64,000 bases of DNA from Owenia fusiformis (Eukaryota; Annelida; Polychaeta; Sabellida; Oweniidae): assembly GCA_903813345.2 (NCBI GenBank), contig CAIIXF020000012.1, forward strand, positions 25,060,684-25,124,683, given 5' to 3'. The translations under genes were made by a program, and so were the position numbers. Below are positions 1-29,600 of this stretch, piece after piece (position 1 is the stretch's first letter; each line of letters begins with the position of its first letter). The notes below the pieces were generated by a model, which ran no database searches, was not told the origin of the DNA, and saw nothing but the letters and a program-made list of their open reading frames with translations.

Positions 1-1230
1 TGTGTTCAGTGCTTCTTAGTCTAGTTGCTTCATTTACCTCTCCCATATACAATTAAGAGATCCCGGCAAGGCTGCTTTTACGTGGCTTGAATGGGATTTA
101 AGGATTTGTTGGTGTGTGTTCTTCATGACAAGAGTATGCCAAAAGTATATAAAAGCTTTTTTCAGTGAGCAGTGACTCGATGGACTCGATTTGAATATTT
201 AGTTTGCGCTCTATATCATACCATAATTGAGGCTGCTCCATTCTACCAGTATTTACATTGTTAAAGCGATTAGAAAGGATATAGAGAGTGTAAAATCTAA
301 AGCAATCTTTTCAACATTCATAATTACCATGCAAAATTTCACCACCTGCAATTTTTACTTTTTAGACACCGAATGCCGACCACTTCTGGTGGTGACATTA
401 AAATGGAAGGATTATGTTATAATTGTTGGAAATTAGGCATGACATGGGATGAGAGTAACAATATTGTTGAATCCAACGCTCAACTCATATAAATCTCTCA
501 ACTCATCTAAATCCCTTGTAGTCCCTTAACTCAGAACATAATGATAATATAAGATAATTGTAAACTGATACAAGATAATGTATGCATCCTATTTTCATTT
601 TCTGTTTACACTAATATGTGTATTTTAGTATGTGTAAACATATAAGTTCAAGTATCAACAATTTTTGTTGAAAGCTATTATGGAAACCCTTTGAAAGTTA
701 CATGTATATTCTGGCAGAAAGTTGAAAGAACTTTTTAAATGAAGAAATTGTTTGCAAAACTGAAACATGTACATCATGTATATTGATCATAATTCTTATG
801 ATGACATGATTTTGCCTAATTATTATACAACAACGTATTTGTCACAAAAAGGTAATAATCATCATCGTCAAAGCAACACATGTTTACCTGATTGAGGTAT
901 GTGATTTTTAATGTAAAAGTGATTTGTCATGTTGAGCTGAATATCCTTAGTTCAACTTTTTCTGTTTGTTTCATATCTGTCTCAGTGGGGGTCCATTTTT
1001 ACTTGTTTATAAACCTAAGTGACTTTAGGGGTTTATTAACGTTAGTGACCTCCCCATATTATTTTCTCAACGGTGTTGAATATAATTTAACCTATTTTGG
1101 TTGAAATGTCGCAATAATTCTTCCTTTTGACATTGGGGTCTGAACAGATTTTCAGTAAGGTGGCATATAACTTCTAGAACTGAGGACATCCCCTAGTTGC
1201 TCTCATGCGGGAATGGGAGAAATCACACTA
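1..1230. other. Intergenic stretch without a recognisable gene
   Basis: AT-rich sequence. The only open frames are short (69-70 codons) and resemble no family. It holds one copy of the GTCACCACC element (321-400) and nothing else that I could support. Confidence 0.5.
321..400 (+). repeat. GTCACCACC-family small element, copy 1
   Basis: Starts with a variant of AACATGCAAAATGTCACC and ends in TGGTGGTGACAT, so the ends are inverted repeats of each other. The middle contains the family's GAATGCCGACCAC-type stretch. It is the shortest of seven copies in the window (others near 3.1, 6.7, 10.2, 16.3, 38.1 and 48.6 kb). No coding capacity. Confidence 0.6.
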
Positions 1231-1390
1231 ATGCCTCAGTCACATTTGATATACGGCAATCGTATGGAGGCCGTAGCTTCCCAAAATCGAGAGAAATATA
1301 TATGCAGCATAAAATCAGTACAATGTAGATTTTCTATATCGGTTTTGTGAAGCTACGGCTAAGGGTTACTGTATCTTGTTTTGGAGGCAT
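1231..1390. mobile_element. Small inverted-repeat element (MITE-like)
   Basis: Left end ATGCCTCAGTCACATTTG and right end TTTTGGAGGCAT are imperfect inverted repeats, and the inner arms match at GGCCGTAGCTTC / GAAGCTACGGC. The left terminus resembles the AGTCACATTTG termini of elements at 47.4-48.5 kb, so these may be one family. No transposase. Confidence 0.55.
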
Positions 1391-3092
1391 TTAAACCTGA
1401 TTTTGATGGACCCACTGTAGGTACATCATTAAATGTACCTCATCCAAATCCATAATACACAGTGTTTATGTGTACTCCTGAACAAAAATATGTTACAAAT
1501 ATACACATATAGATGAATAACATATAGACAGATAAATAAATTTATTTTTAATATAAAAATTATTTATTGCATTTTATTGATTCGTTACATACAATTCTCT
1601 TGTAACAGGCGACACAAACAAACATAAAAATAAACAACAAACATGTAATCATTCATGAATACCAACATGCTATTCTTAATAGAGGGAAATAGTGGCATGT
1701 GTGATTGAATTAACTCTAAATATACAAGGCACATGTTCATTCAAGTTTATATGTAAACCTTCAAAATGCTTCAATCTTACACAATAGTGTTGTATATTGT
1801 AAAATTCAGGTCATTTCCCGAATCTTAGTCTTGCTTCAACCCCTTGGAGTTTTTTGTAAAGTGAATCTTCCTTAGCAAAAGCTTACTATGGGCTGGGGAT
1901 GGTCCAGTGGCCTGAGACAAGACTACCAAAATCTAAACACTCTTGCTTTGTATCACATTATGAACTGCTGTTAAGTGGCAGCAAAGAATACAGAGAGTAA
2001 AAAAGTAATGTTTTCCAAAAGTTCACTAACTTTCAGTTTTAATATTAATTTTCTTGTCTGAAAATGGATTAAGATACCTTAACAAATTTTAGAATTTATT
2101 TTAACATTTGAGATGACAAGGATATATCTCTTCTTCAAATAACCTTAAAAATTTAAAATCAAAGCATGAGCATTAAATCAAATCAAACCTTTTTTTGACA
2201 TTGGAAAATATGTACGTGTATAACATGGAGTTATAAGAGCAAAAAATACATTGTAAAACTGAGACAATTTTAAGAATAACCCACAACTCAATTTTTGTTG
2301 CCCCTTTAAACAGCATAAAAGACAATATAATCACAAAATAACATTTCTAAAAGTCAAAATATATGTATGCTTTATACATACTAGCTAATTTTAACATATA
2401 TATGGCAACTAAAATATTTGCACTAAATTGCTTTATATTTTTAAGGAATACTAAGAATTATGCTTTATCTATAATTAGACACTGTACATACAAAATAAAA
2501 AATGCTTATATATATATAAAACTAAATATACAATAATAATATACAAGATTGTCCAGAAATATGTAGATTAACTCTAATCCTGGGACACCCAGTATATGTG
2601 TGGCACTTAATGGTTACTATAGAAACACACGCTCCCTCATAAAACATTGATTTTTGACAAAACACATTGACCAGAAAATTGCATTAGACATAATATAACA
2701 ATGATATTATATACCAATGGAAAGTATGTTTAATTTGAATCATGTTATTGAGAAAAACACACCATATGCTCCTGTTTTGAACCATTCTGTATTCAGTGCA
2801 TCAATACATGAAACATTCAACCATAAACATCAATCATCAGGGGAGGGAGAAAGATTATAAATAATTTGCACATGCTAACCTAATAAAGGTGAGTTTGACA
2901 ATAAAATCATGTTGCTAGGCAAGATCACACAACAACATCTTGTTGTTAGGTGATAACATTTAATGACATTTCTAGTCGCAACATCAATACAGGTGCTTGT
3001 ACAACCCATTATGTGATTGTAAAAATATAAAATTCTTCACGTAAAATATTTTATATGGAATGTATTAATACCAGTAAAATACAAATGTATGA
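1391..3092. other. Intergenic stretch, nothing recognised
   Basis: Very AT-rich, with runs of ATATAT and short A/T tracts. I see no exon with conserved content, no RNA gene and no clear repeat. Confidence 0.4.
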
Positions 3093-3190
3093 CAAGGCGT
3101 TAACATGCAAAATGTCATCACCTGCCTTTTGTTACAGATGCCTAACAATGACGACTGAATGCTATACACAGTCCATAAAAAAGTTGGAGA
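3093..3190 (+). repeat. GTCACCACC-family small element, copy 2 (right end missing)
   Basis: Begins AAGGCGTTAACATGCAAAAT, then the ATCACCTGCCTTTTGTTACAG block, then the variable ATGCC/ACTGAATGC block and AAAAAAGTTGGAGAC. The closing TGGTGGTGACAT end seen in other copies is absent, so this copy is truncated or diverged. Confidence 0.6.
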
Positions 3191-3900
3191 CTTAACATTA
3201 TCTCAATATGTCTGGTTTCTTGTTATAACGTATATACATCATTTTCTCGAGTCTTGATACCCATGGTAGCACTAAAACCTGTGTAAGTGGCACATCATCA
3301 AATTATGTATTCAAAAAATGCTTTATAAGTAACCCTGATTAGTTTTATAAGGCTTTTACTAAAAAGATAATCACATGAAGTAATGTTGTAATCTTGAAGA
3401 GTAAGGAGTTTCACAACCATATGCAGACCCTTACTTCCTGCGAAAGCTATTTGGATTTTGATATAATAGCTTTCCCACGGAGCATTTGGACAGCTCAATG
3501 ATTGTGACCTTTGAAATCGAATTAAGTCGATCAGCGGCTTACTTTTGGTCTCTAACTGTGTCTTACATCAGTATCATCAATCCGTGTAAGTATTAGAGCG
3601 CTGAAATACTTCTTTTTCGATCAAGACTTGTAAATTGTTCATCGAGTGAATGTTTTTTAGACCTATTTCCAATATGGCGGTTTGCTAGGAGCGAGATACG
3701 CAACGAGCGAAATGAATTTTGAGAATTAGTTAGGTTCGGACAACCTCTCGAAATGTACGAAAATGTCCGAGCAGAAAACGCCATATTGGAATTCGGCAGT
3801 AAAAACATTCACTCGACTAACAATTACAAGTCTTGATTGAAAAGGAAGTACCTCAGCACTCCAATACTTGCACAGAAGGATGATAATGATGTATAGCATA

Positions 3901-4130
3901 TGTAACGACCCTTGATAGCAAGTTGCTACTACAGCCCAGCTGTAGTGGCTTAAGCCTTTATAGCTCAGTAAGTAGAGCATCAGTCTTTGGATCCAAGGGT
4001 CCTAGGTTCGAATCCCACATGGGGCATTGAATTTAGCACACTTTCTTTCAATTTCTTTATCTGGCTTGTTACACTATGCTCGTTAGTTAATTAGTTAGTC
4101 ATTCCCCTGGGGCGCCCTCGGGTCATTACA
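3901..4130 (+). mobile_element. 230-bp inverted-repeat element carrying a tRNA-like sequence
   Basis: The ends TGTAACGACCC and GGGTCATTACA are an 11-base inverted repeat with one mismatch. The 4-base direct repeat CATA stands at 3897-3900 and 4131-4134, as expected for a target-site duplication. Comparison with the intact left arm of the surrounding foldback shows an empty site (CACA followed by GTTAGAG), which independently fixes the boundaries. Inside lies a 73-nt tRNA-like sequence (3954-4026). No transposase, so non-autonomous; a superfamily is not assigned. Confidence 0.7.
3954..4026 (+). tRNA. tRNA-like sequence (probably a pseudogene or transposon passenger)
   Basis: Exactly 73 nt when folded to the tRNA plan. 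The A box is TAGCTCAGTAAGTAGAGC, the B box is GGTTCGAATCCC, and the 3' end is GGGGCA with a discriminator A. The general look is tRNA-Lys-like, but the anticodon loop reads CTTTGGA, which would put TTG (Gln) at the anticodon. The anticodon stem pairs badly and the acceptor stem has G-T pairs and mismatches near position 7. I therefore treat it as a degenerate copy inside a mobile element, although both pol III internal promoter boxes are well kept. Confidence 0.45.
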
Positions 4131-4619
4131 CATAGTTAGAGAACAAAAGTAGGCCGCTGATCGACTTAATTCGATTTCAAAGGTCACAATCGATGAGCTG
4201 TCCACTTTTGCGTTTGAGAGCCATAAGTTTCAAAATCTAACATGGCTCTCGAAGTGAGTAAGCAGACCCATGTTCTAAAAACTGTACATGTAGATTAGGG
4301 GTCATATGACATATCCAACGTATCTGACCATTTGCTTGTAAAAATACTGATATTTTGGAACAACCTATAATCAATTTGAAAATAAAATTGGATACAAAAT
4401 TGCAATGTACAGTACTAGAAGCCTCATTCTAATTGTACACTTATCATTTGCACTGGTTGCACATATATGGCATCACTTCCATGATAAAGCTTGTCAATTT
4501 GTTTTAGATATGTTCTCAATACGAGTCAAAGATACCCAATATCTGGGGTACATCTGTGGTCTAAAACATTCCTAATTTCACTGTAAAAATGTTTTGAAGA
4601 GACTATGTTTGTCTTTTTA

Positions 4620-4862
4620 AATCCATATTAACGAATAGATGCCCCCCATAGTTCATTGATCTATGGTCCAACAGCATATGCCCCCAGCTCCTGATAAGAT
4701 GCCCCCTGTAGTTCAATGGATATCTAGGGTTCCACCTCAGATGCCCCCAGCTCCTAGATAGATGCCCTCTGTAGTCAACCATCATCGATGGTCCAACTTT
4801 AGATGCCCTCAGCTCCTGGTTAGATGCCCTCAGATTCAGAGTAGATGCCCTCTTTCATTAGC
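4620..4862. repeat. Short degenerate tandem repeat (GATGCCCYC-rich)
   Basis: Three to four units of roughly 65-70 bases built from AGATGCCCCCAGCTCCT and TGTAGTTCAATGGAT-like blocks. Degenerate, with no coding meaning; a 60-codon minus-strand frame across it is a by-product of the repeat. Confidence 0.6.
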
Positions 4863-4931
4863 CATGAATTGTGTATGACTAATCATCATTTCACTGAAAT
4901 AAAAATGTACTAGTTAATCTTAATAGTTAAA

Positions 4932-4982
4932 AGGAGGGTAGTCAATCAAGTGAGGAACACACTTTTGATTGATCACCCCTCG
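4932..4982. mobile_element. Minimal mariner-type terminal relic (about 50 bp)
   Basis: The right part TTGATTGATCACCCCTCG is followed by TA and equals the terminal repeat of the mariner-type elements at 14.9-15.9 and 38.5-39.5 kb. The left part GGAGGGTAGTCAATCAAG is a decayed inverted copy. Almost nothing remains between the two ends. Confidence 0.5.
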
Positions 4983-4984
4983 TA

Positions 4985-6675
4985 GATTACAGAAGTTGAG
5001 AGAGCTATCATTGCAAATAAAGGAGGAATCTGGGAGTTTGGGAGTTTTAGATTCTCAAAAATGTTGTTGATCGAGATTCTTGAACTTCAAAGTAAATTTT
5101 ACAATACTATATCAAAACCATTAATGACAATTTAATTTCAGAAATAGAGCTTCACAGTATTTTTAGAAACTACTTCCATTTAAATGACACTTTGAACATC
5201 AGAATGGTATAATTGCCAGCTGTTTTTCTGAACATCAATTTTCAGTTTTATTAAAAAAATTTCGATTGTCGATAATGTTGACTTATCAACAATGGCAATT
5301 TCATTTGTATTCTATTGAATTGATTATAGAAATAGATCTGAATTCTGTATAAAAAAGTGTTTTATACTATTGGCAAATATACTTTTTGCATTTGGTGCAT
5401 GAGTGGATTATCTAGATTATGTAAAGTGAATTCCTTGATAAGATTAATCATTCAGTTACTATGGCAACAGCTGATTAAATTCATTGGTTAGTCCATTTAA
5501 AGCATGCACAAAACACATCTATAAAATTGAGATATAAAAATAATCATAAAATCATCAAGATTCTAATGATAAACAAATAAAGCATGAATGATTTGCGAAC
5601 CTAAATGGCAGTAATATTAAGTTTAAAGCACATCTAGATTAATAAAGCTTTCATCAAATGGCAAAGTATTTGAGACTGAAAAAAGCAAATGTCCAACGTG
5701 TACTTCAAACCCAAAACCAAAATTCTCATCATTTCACATATTATTTAGACAAACATGTTATTGTATAAAATCAACTCGTTATTAAAATAATTGTTTTTTG
5801 TTTAGTAAATTAAATAGTATGGTACTCAAACAGTGTGGTCACTCTCAAGCGTTGTATATTTATTAAATTCAAAAATATTGAAGATACAGACAAACCATGT
5901 CAATTAATGTGATAATGACATTTTGTCTGCATCTTTATAGCTATCAACAGGCTTGAAAAGTACAAGTAATATGTAAATCGGCCATTTAGACTTTACTTGG
6001 TAAATGTTATATCTAATTCTAATTTGTTTTTAAATATAAATGTAAATTGATTGTAAATTCATATACACAAAGCTCTGAATTTTGAAATACAAATTTTGTT
6101 TTTCAAAATGTTAATTTTGTATTTTTCATACTTTCCAGTACCTGCCTTCAATTGAGTGCTTTTTTATATTAAGTGAACAAACACCTATACAAGTCTTACC
6201 TAAAGCAGAAGTAATGGGCTGGGAAAAACAATTACACAAACTATATAATAAACATTCTTCATTTTATGTATAAGGGTTAAGTAGGGGGTAAAGGTCATGG
6301 TAAGGGTTGAGGCTCAACTGTTTAGACCCAAATTTTCAGAAAAATGCCTAATTTTTCAACAATTATTCGTTCTTGCCTCCTTTTAATTTTCAATTGTACC
6401 CATGCATGTTAACCTCACTCCTTTGTACTCCATTTTTTAGTAAATGATTATATCATTTTAATTAGTTTGATTATAACCTGACATCATTGAATAACCATTG
6501 TGAATTGTATAACAACTAAATATTGTTTTTATAAATATATTCGTAACATGGAAAGATTGATTTTTCATTGTCCGAATGTTAACAGAGACCAAGAAAAACA
6601 ACAACTATGGGATGAATAGATCAATGTGTCTCCTGGTCAATGATCCAGCTAACTTATCAATACAATGAAGCATAT
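4985..6675. other. Intergenic stretch, nothing recognised
   Basis: AT-rich with no long open frame, no clear repeat and no RNA gene that I could identify. Confidence 0.4.
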
Positions 6676-6802
6676 TAGGCATTAACATGCAAATTGTCAC
6701 CACCTGTCATTTGTTACAGATGCCAACTGCCGAATGCCAACTACTGACCGCTGAACACAGTCCAAAAAAAGTTGGAGACTGCCACTTTTGGTGGTGACAT
6801 AA
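6676..6802 (+). repeat. GTCACCACC-family small element, copy 3 (complete)
   Basis: A complete copy: GGCATTAACATGCAAATTGT, GTCACCACCTGTCATTTGTT, a variable block of ATGCCAACTACTGACC-type words, AAAAAAGTTGGAGACTG, and the end ACTTTTGGTGGTGACATAA. It is a good reference for the family layout. Confidence 0.7.
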
Positions 6803-8237
6803 GAAACTCAAAAACTACTAATAAAAATGCCTTATCCATACTACGCTTTATAAAATAAAAATGCCTATATACGTACATGTATCATACAAAATTATAAAAG
6901 AAGCTAATTTTATGCATGCAATTCCCTATAAATAATATAAGCAGTTTACGTCTTAAATTGCAAAGCGCATGCATTGCTGCGAGAAGTCTTCTCTGAAATG
7001 CCAAATCTAGAAAATGAAGATTGTTGGCTAGATTTTATATATCGCATGCAAATCTATGAAAAAGAAATTCATAAAACTTATTTAACATAAGGGGTTGAAT
7101 CAAAGTGTTACTGTTTGCTGAATGACAATGCTAAATGTGGTTCAGGAAACATTTCTCGCTGCTCCATCAACAACTTTCATCGAACCAAAATATACATGTA
7201 TTGTACTCGTACATGCATTATAATCCTACGCTACACAGAATTCTCAGTTCTTCCACAATCATGCAGATTTTCAACATTTTTTCAAGTGATTTTTGGAAGT
7301 TTTCTTGGTGTTAAAGGGTGACGCATATCGTTTAGCAAATCGAACGCTCGTTTCTGGTGTTGCTCACCGTTTAGTATAAAAGGCCCGATCCCGGAATAAT
7401 ACTCAAGGGTTCACAGGTTCGAGGTTGTTGTGTCAACACCTCTAACTGTTATATAGCATAAGTATATTATAGATCGTCACACATTTATAAAATGGTGATT
7501 TTTATTTTGACAAATCAATTCCACATTTATGGGTGAAGTTTCAGGATCTTCTATTTGTGTATAATAAGGAAAAATTGGCATCTAAATTTCCCCATAACGT
7601 AACAGCACACAGCTTGGCATATGAAATATCCTACAAATGAAACAAAGCAAGACAAACCGGTTTCTAATACAAGGATTTATATTGGCTGTTGTACATGTAT
7701 TCTTTGAACGCAATCACTCTTTGGATAACGTTTTCAAAATCATTATAAACGGATTACATTATCTCAAAGACTATTTCAATAAACTGGATTTTACAGAACT
7801 CCCCTTATTTCTTAAAAATGGACTGATCCGGTTGATTCGCCTGGAGCCGCCATATTGTTTTTATACGGGATGCTAATCGGAACCCTTTAAGTAATTCAAT
7901 TCAATTTAAATAATTTCATAATATTGTATTTTCAAAAATTCAGTGGGGTCGCATGGTGAAAATGTGACATTTTGTTGTCAAAAACAACGCAAAAGTAGGA
8001 GCAATGTAGGACAATGGTATAAATTAGATTTGTGTTTTCAGCAATGTAATATTTTGATGCAATCCCTATTATTCTGTAGAGTACATATAATACAGATGTA
8101 CATGTAACATTCTGGTCTAGCAGGCATTTCTATCTTCTATAAGCAATACAATAAATAGAAATAAAACAGAAATACAGCTTTTCTATACACAGAGGACGTA
8201 TATTCCCAGCATGCAATCTAATATAGTAGCCCCATGG
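6803..8237. other. Intergenic stretch, nothing firmly recognised
   Basis: Contains two short open frames (7115-7321 and 7637-7876, plus strand) without recognisable domains, codon bias or conserved motifs. This stretch may include the 3' untranslated region of the minus-strand LRRC74-type gene, but I could not place its poly(A) site. Confidence 0.35.
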
Positions 8238-8818
8238 GTGTTTTAGGTGACATGTCTTGAGTGTGAATGGTGACTATGTCATTTTAATGAGCATGCAATA
8301 TGCATATTTTTAAGAACCTGATCTCTTCTTATAATTATCAGGTGATAAGGTGATGTGAAATGCTTGGCCATCTGATACATACTAAGTAGCTAGATTAGAG
8401 TTTTGATTGAGGTGGGTGTATGAGGTGCATTATTGGGTATATGCTGTGACATGGGCAAGTGTTTAAGAGGACATACATAATTGTATGAGGAGACGTGGTT
8501 CATTAGAAGAGATAAGATGCAGATATGTTATGAGCGGAAAGGGCTTGGTGTGCATTGTGCAATGTGACCTGAAATGGTGTTTAATGTAACATACTGGATG
8601 TTTGAGGTGACACAGATTTGTGTTTGGGGTGACATGGCTGGGTTTTGAGGTGACTCTACTTACTGTTTGAGGTGACATGATTGGGTGTTGAAGGTGATAT
8701 GGTTATGTGTGAGAGGTGAAATGGCTGTGTATTTGAGGTGACATGACATGGTCTGAGGATACAAGGCAGGGTGTTTGAAGTGACATGGCTGAGTGTTTTG
8801 GGTGACAAGGTCATGTGT

Positions 8819-8838
<20 letters not shown>
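8238..8838. repeat. Degenerate minisatellite (TTTGAGGTGACATGG-type units)
   Basis: About 25 loosely conserved units of roughly 20-22 bases around the core GAGGTGACATGGCTGGGTGT. On the minus strand it reads as repeated HVTSNT-like words, giving spurious 64-71 codon frames. It touches and overlaps the last codons and stop of the LRRC74-type gene (stop at 8819-8821), so it forms the beginning of that gene's 3' region. Confidence 0.65.
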
Positions 8839-25839
<17,001 letters not shown>

Positions 25840-26637
25840 GATTGTCTTCTCACAGAATATGATCTAACTGTGAATGAATAATTTTGTTCTAACTGACGTG
25901 CCTCCGATCCGTGCACAGCCTTCTCGACACTAGACCTCAGTTCAATGAAAATGTTATTACTGTATTATCAACTTAGGAATTGCATTTCTATTGAAAGAGA
26001 CCCTAACAAAAGCTTTGCTGGATTAATAACTAAACCAGATTAAAAATATTTTCTTTTGACTGAAAGAGCTGGGCACTTTTAAACTTGTTGCTATGGGAAA
26101 ATAATCCAATAAAAATTGGCCAAGTTCAGAGGTCTAATTCAAGTTATTGTGAGCTAATTTAATCCACTTAAGTTGTTAGAATTATGAATGCAATAATATC
26201 ATAGTAGAATATTTATCATACATGGATGTCTGATTGGATAAAGGTTGAATTAAATTAAAAATCTTACCAGATTTGAACTTTCGGCTTCTTTGACAACCTG
26301 TGATTGAGCCAAATGGCAAACCGTGAATAAATCAAACGAAATTATATTTAATTGTGAAATACATTTTCAGCAAAACGTGGTAGAAGTATTTTGAACAGAA
26401 AATAATCAATGAATTAAAATTGAAATTTTTGTATGTAGATGATTTGATTTGATTTGATTATTAATAAAGTTATTATGATTTCGTTTTTTCAACCCAATTA
26501 ATCAATTACGCATGCGCATCAAAAAGCACTACTTCCGGTTCTTATTTCGTAAACTTTTATTTTTGTTACATTTCCAAATATTACGCAGTAACTAGACATC
26601 TTGTACCTAATCTAAAGCTGTCAACTCAATAAACAAT
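25840..26637. promoter_or_regulatory. Shared upstream region of two head-to-head genes
   Basis: The start codons of the LRRC74-type gene (minus, 25839) and CHCHD2 (plus, 26638) face away from each other across about 800 bases. An NRF1-like palindromic word lies at 26508-26520 (TACGCATGCGCATC), and an ETS/GABP-like ACTTCCGG at 26531-26538, about 100-130 bases upstream of the CHCHD2 start. These motif types are common before nuclear genes for mitochondrial proteins. No TATA box was convincing. Motif function is inferred. Confidence 0.5.
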
Positions 26638-29600
26638 ATGCCTAGAAGAGGTGGACGATCTGCTTCCCCAAGGTAAGTCAATCGTTTTTTAAGAATCTCA
26701 ATCACTGTCTATTTTCAGAATTTTCTAGAGCAGAGGCTGCTCAGCTCAGCTTACCTTCTTCCAGTACAGATATATTCCTGCATGAACAAATGGTCATGTC
26801 GTAATCATAAAATTTGAAATCATATGTCCGCCATTTTTCCACATCACAATTTGAATTGCGAGTTTTAGTCTTATTACCTCACCAAAAATTCCAAAACACA
26901 CATAAAGTGATCAGTGTATTAGTTCACATCTTCTGGATCGCTAACTTAGAATTTACAGCCAGTTACTAATGTCAGACGTTAACGACATTTCGTCCAGTTT
27001 TCGAACATCGCCATTTTTCTTGGAGCCATTTTGTTTTAATTTTAGACGAAATCCTGATGAAATCATGGCATATCTCATCAAGGATTTGAGCTGGGTCCGG
27101 TTTGATTAATGATTTATTTATCTGGCGATTTTTAAAATATTCAATAAATTTATGACACCACGGCCAGCTTTTTCAAATAGAGTTCACAGAATTCCAGATG
27201 CAATCCCCTCTAGCCAAGTAAAGCTCTGCAGGCTAAAGCTCAATCTAACCCGAAAAGAAAGACGGGTACGGGTAAACCATATTTTTAGGTATGACATTTT
27301 TAAAAATTGGCTGAAAATGTCATAAGGTTGACAGAGTAACATCTTGTCAGTTTGTCCCAATCGTCTGAATCTTGATCGTCCAAATCTCATTGGTCAATGT
27401 CCCCCCTTTTTACGCTTTATTTTAATACCAAGGTTAAGGTGCAATTTAAGTGCGTTATGAAGCCAGTGATTTCATTAACGGCGTGCTTCAATGGAGAGGA
27501 CGTAAATCAAGTTTCCTTCTCGTAAGTTGATATCTGATCGATATAGTACGAGTACGAGGCATGTGATAGGACAAATAGTTATCCAATACTTGATATCTGA
27601 GGAGTAATTAGTACGAGTCTTACGACCCGATTTAAACCATTTTCTATTGGTCAAGTGCGATCTCAAGATCATTATTTAAGAATGCACATGCGCAAATCTG
27701 AATCAAATTAATTACAGGTTTTAGATATATTGAGCTTAAAAAGATGCAAATTCTTTCTATTATGATATTTAGATTTAAACATCTTATCTACAAGACAATT
27801 GGGATACAGATTTCTTCTTCTTCTTCCTTTAGGTTTCTGTGTCTGAAACCATTGGCACTGTAATACTGCCTTTAGACACTTGCTACAGTTTGTCACTTGT
27901 ATTAAAATTGTTGTCACTGGTGCTTTTCACTTATACTTTGTTTATTTTTGGACAGTGCACTGTTGCAGAGAGAGTGCTATTAATTTTGAGGTATTAGGAG
28001 TTTTTGAAAACTTATTTTGAAATCATAAGATGATTTAGCTTGCATCATCTATGACCGAAAACAGAGTCACTGTCTCTTCTATGTACACTAATTTTGTTAA
28101 AATCTCTTTGTCAAGGCTAAAAAAGCCTGGAATCTCTGTAGAATCCTGGTGTTGATTACAATGTTGATGTCCTTATCTAGGCCAGTGAGTGTTTTTATGT
28201 TGATGCATGGAGTATACTTGGCCCCTAGAAGCAGAGTGTTTACTTCAGCCATCAATTGTTCCCTCTGTGCCTCAAATCTGGAACAGTCAAAGACATAATG
28301 TTTTATAGGGTATTGGAAATTTAACAAAACACTTCTAGAGGATAATATATTTGTTGAGAAAATCAGAGATCTTTTAAAAAATAATGAAGAGATAAATGAA
28401 TTAACATCTAAACAAATGAAATGGGAATTTCTTAAAATAAAAATCAAGGAATGTGCAATAAGATTCTCAATAGACAAAAACAAAGTTAAAACAATGGAAC
28501 TTTCATTACTAAAAGAAGAATTAAACAACCTAGAAAATAATTCAAATTTAGACCAAAAAGAAAAACAAAGAGAACAGGAAATCCTCCTGATTTTTGAAAA
28601 ACAGCTCGAAGAAAAAACCAAAGGTGCAATTTTAAGAGCAAAAGAACAGAACGTTGAATTTGGTGAAAAAAATTCAAAATATTTTCTTAGTTTGGAAAAA
28701 TCACGACAAATGAGTAATACCATTACTTCATTAAAGACTAGTAACAACTCTATAATCAGTTCTGACAATGAAATTCTTGAAGAAGAGATTAAGTTCTATT
28801 CAGAACTTTATTCCTCAAAAGCTCAAAATACAGAAAAAGTTAAAGCATATTTAAATACGATTGATTTTCCAGTGAAACTTAGTGAAAATGATAATAAATT
28901 ATTAGAAGGTGAAATCACAGAATCAGAATGTTCAACTGTCATAAAAAAGATGAAATCTGATAAATCACCTGGTTCTGATGGTTTGACATCAGATTTTTAC
29001 AAATATTTTTGGTCTGACATCAAGCACTATGTTTTAGATGCAATTAACGAATCATTTTATACTGGCACATTGCCAACCTCATTTAGAAAAATCATTATTT
29101 CACTTTTATACAAAAAAGGTGATAGAGAATTGTTAAAGAACTATAGACCAATAAGCTTATCAAATACTGACTATAAAATATTAGCCTTTGTACTTGCAGA
29201 CAGGCTACAGTTAGTAGTTGGGAAACTTATCAGTTTACATCAAACTGCATATATAAATGGTAGATACATTGGCAATAGTTGTCGCTTAGTAATAGATATT
29301 TTTGATTATTTTAACAACAATAACACGGATCAAGGAACAATTCTATTTTTAGATTTTCAAAAAGCGTTTGATTCTATTGAATGGAACTTTATGTTTGAAA
29401 CTTTAAAAAAATTTAATTTTAATGATAACATCATAAAATGGCTCAAATTATTATATACAAATCCATTTATTAATATTAAACAAAATGGATGGCTATCTCA
29501 TAATATTCCTATGGAACGCTCATGTCGGCAGGGCTGCCCCGTTTCTGCAATCGCATTCATATTATGCTGTGAAGTTATGTCTTTAAAACTGATTCAAAAT

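Larger units (their letters stand above)
3487..4206. mobile_element. Foldback element whose right arm is split by a tRNA-bearing insertion
   Basis: The left arm (3487 to about 3700) and right arm (about 3765-3896 plus 4131-4206) are inverted copies. Outer parts share GGACAGCTCA and AATCGAATTAAGTCGATC; inner parts share CGAGTGAATGTTTTT and CCAATATGGCG. The centre lies near 3730. The right arm is interrupted by the 230-bp insertion at 3901-4130; the left arm is intact and serves as the uninterrupted reference. Confidence 0.7.

Noticed and set aside
3954-4026. Functional host tRNA-Gln or tRNA-Lys gene
   Set aside because: Poor anticodon stem, mismatched acceptor stem and its place inside a mobile element argue against a working gene, though pol III transcription is possible.
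28097-28768. 223-codon minus-strand frame over the LINE
   Set aside because: Its first two thirds are antisense of the Tx1-like LINE; only the last 60 or so codons belong to the older RNase H LINE.
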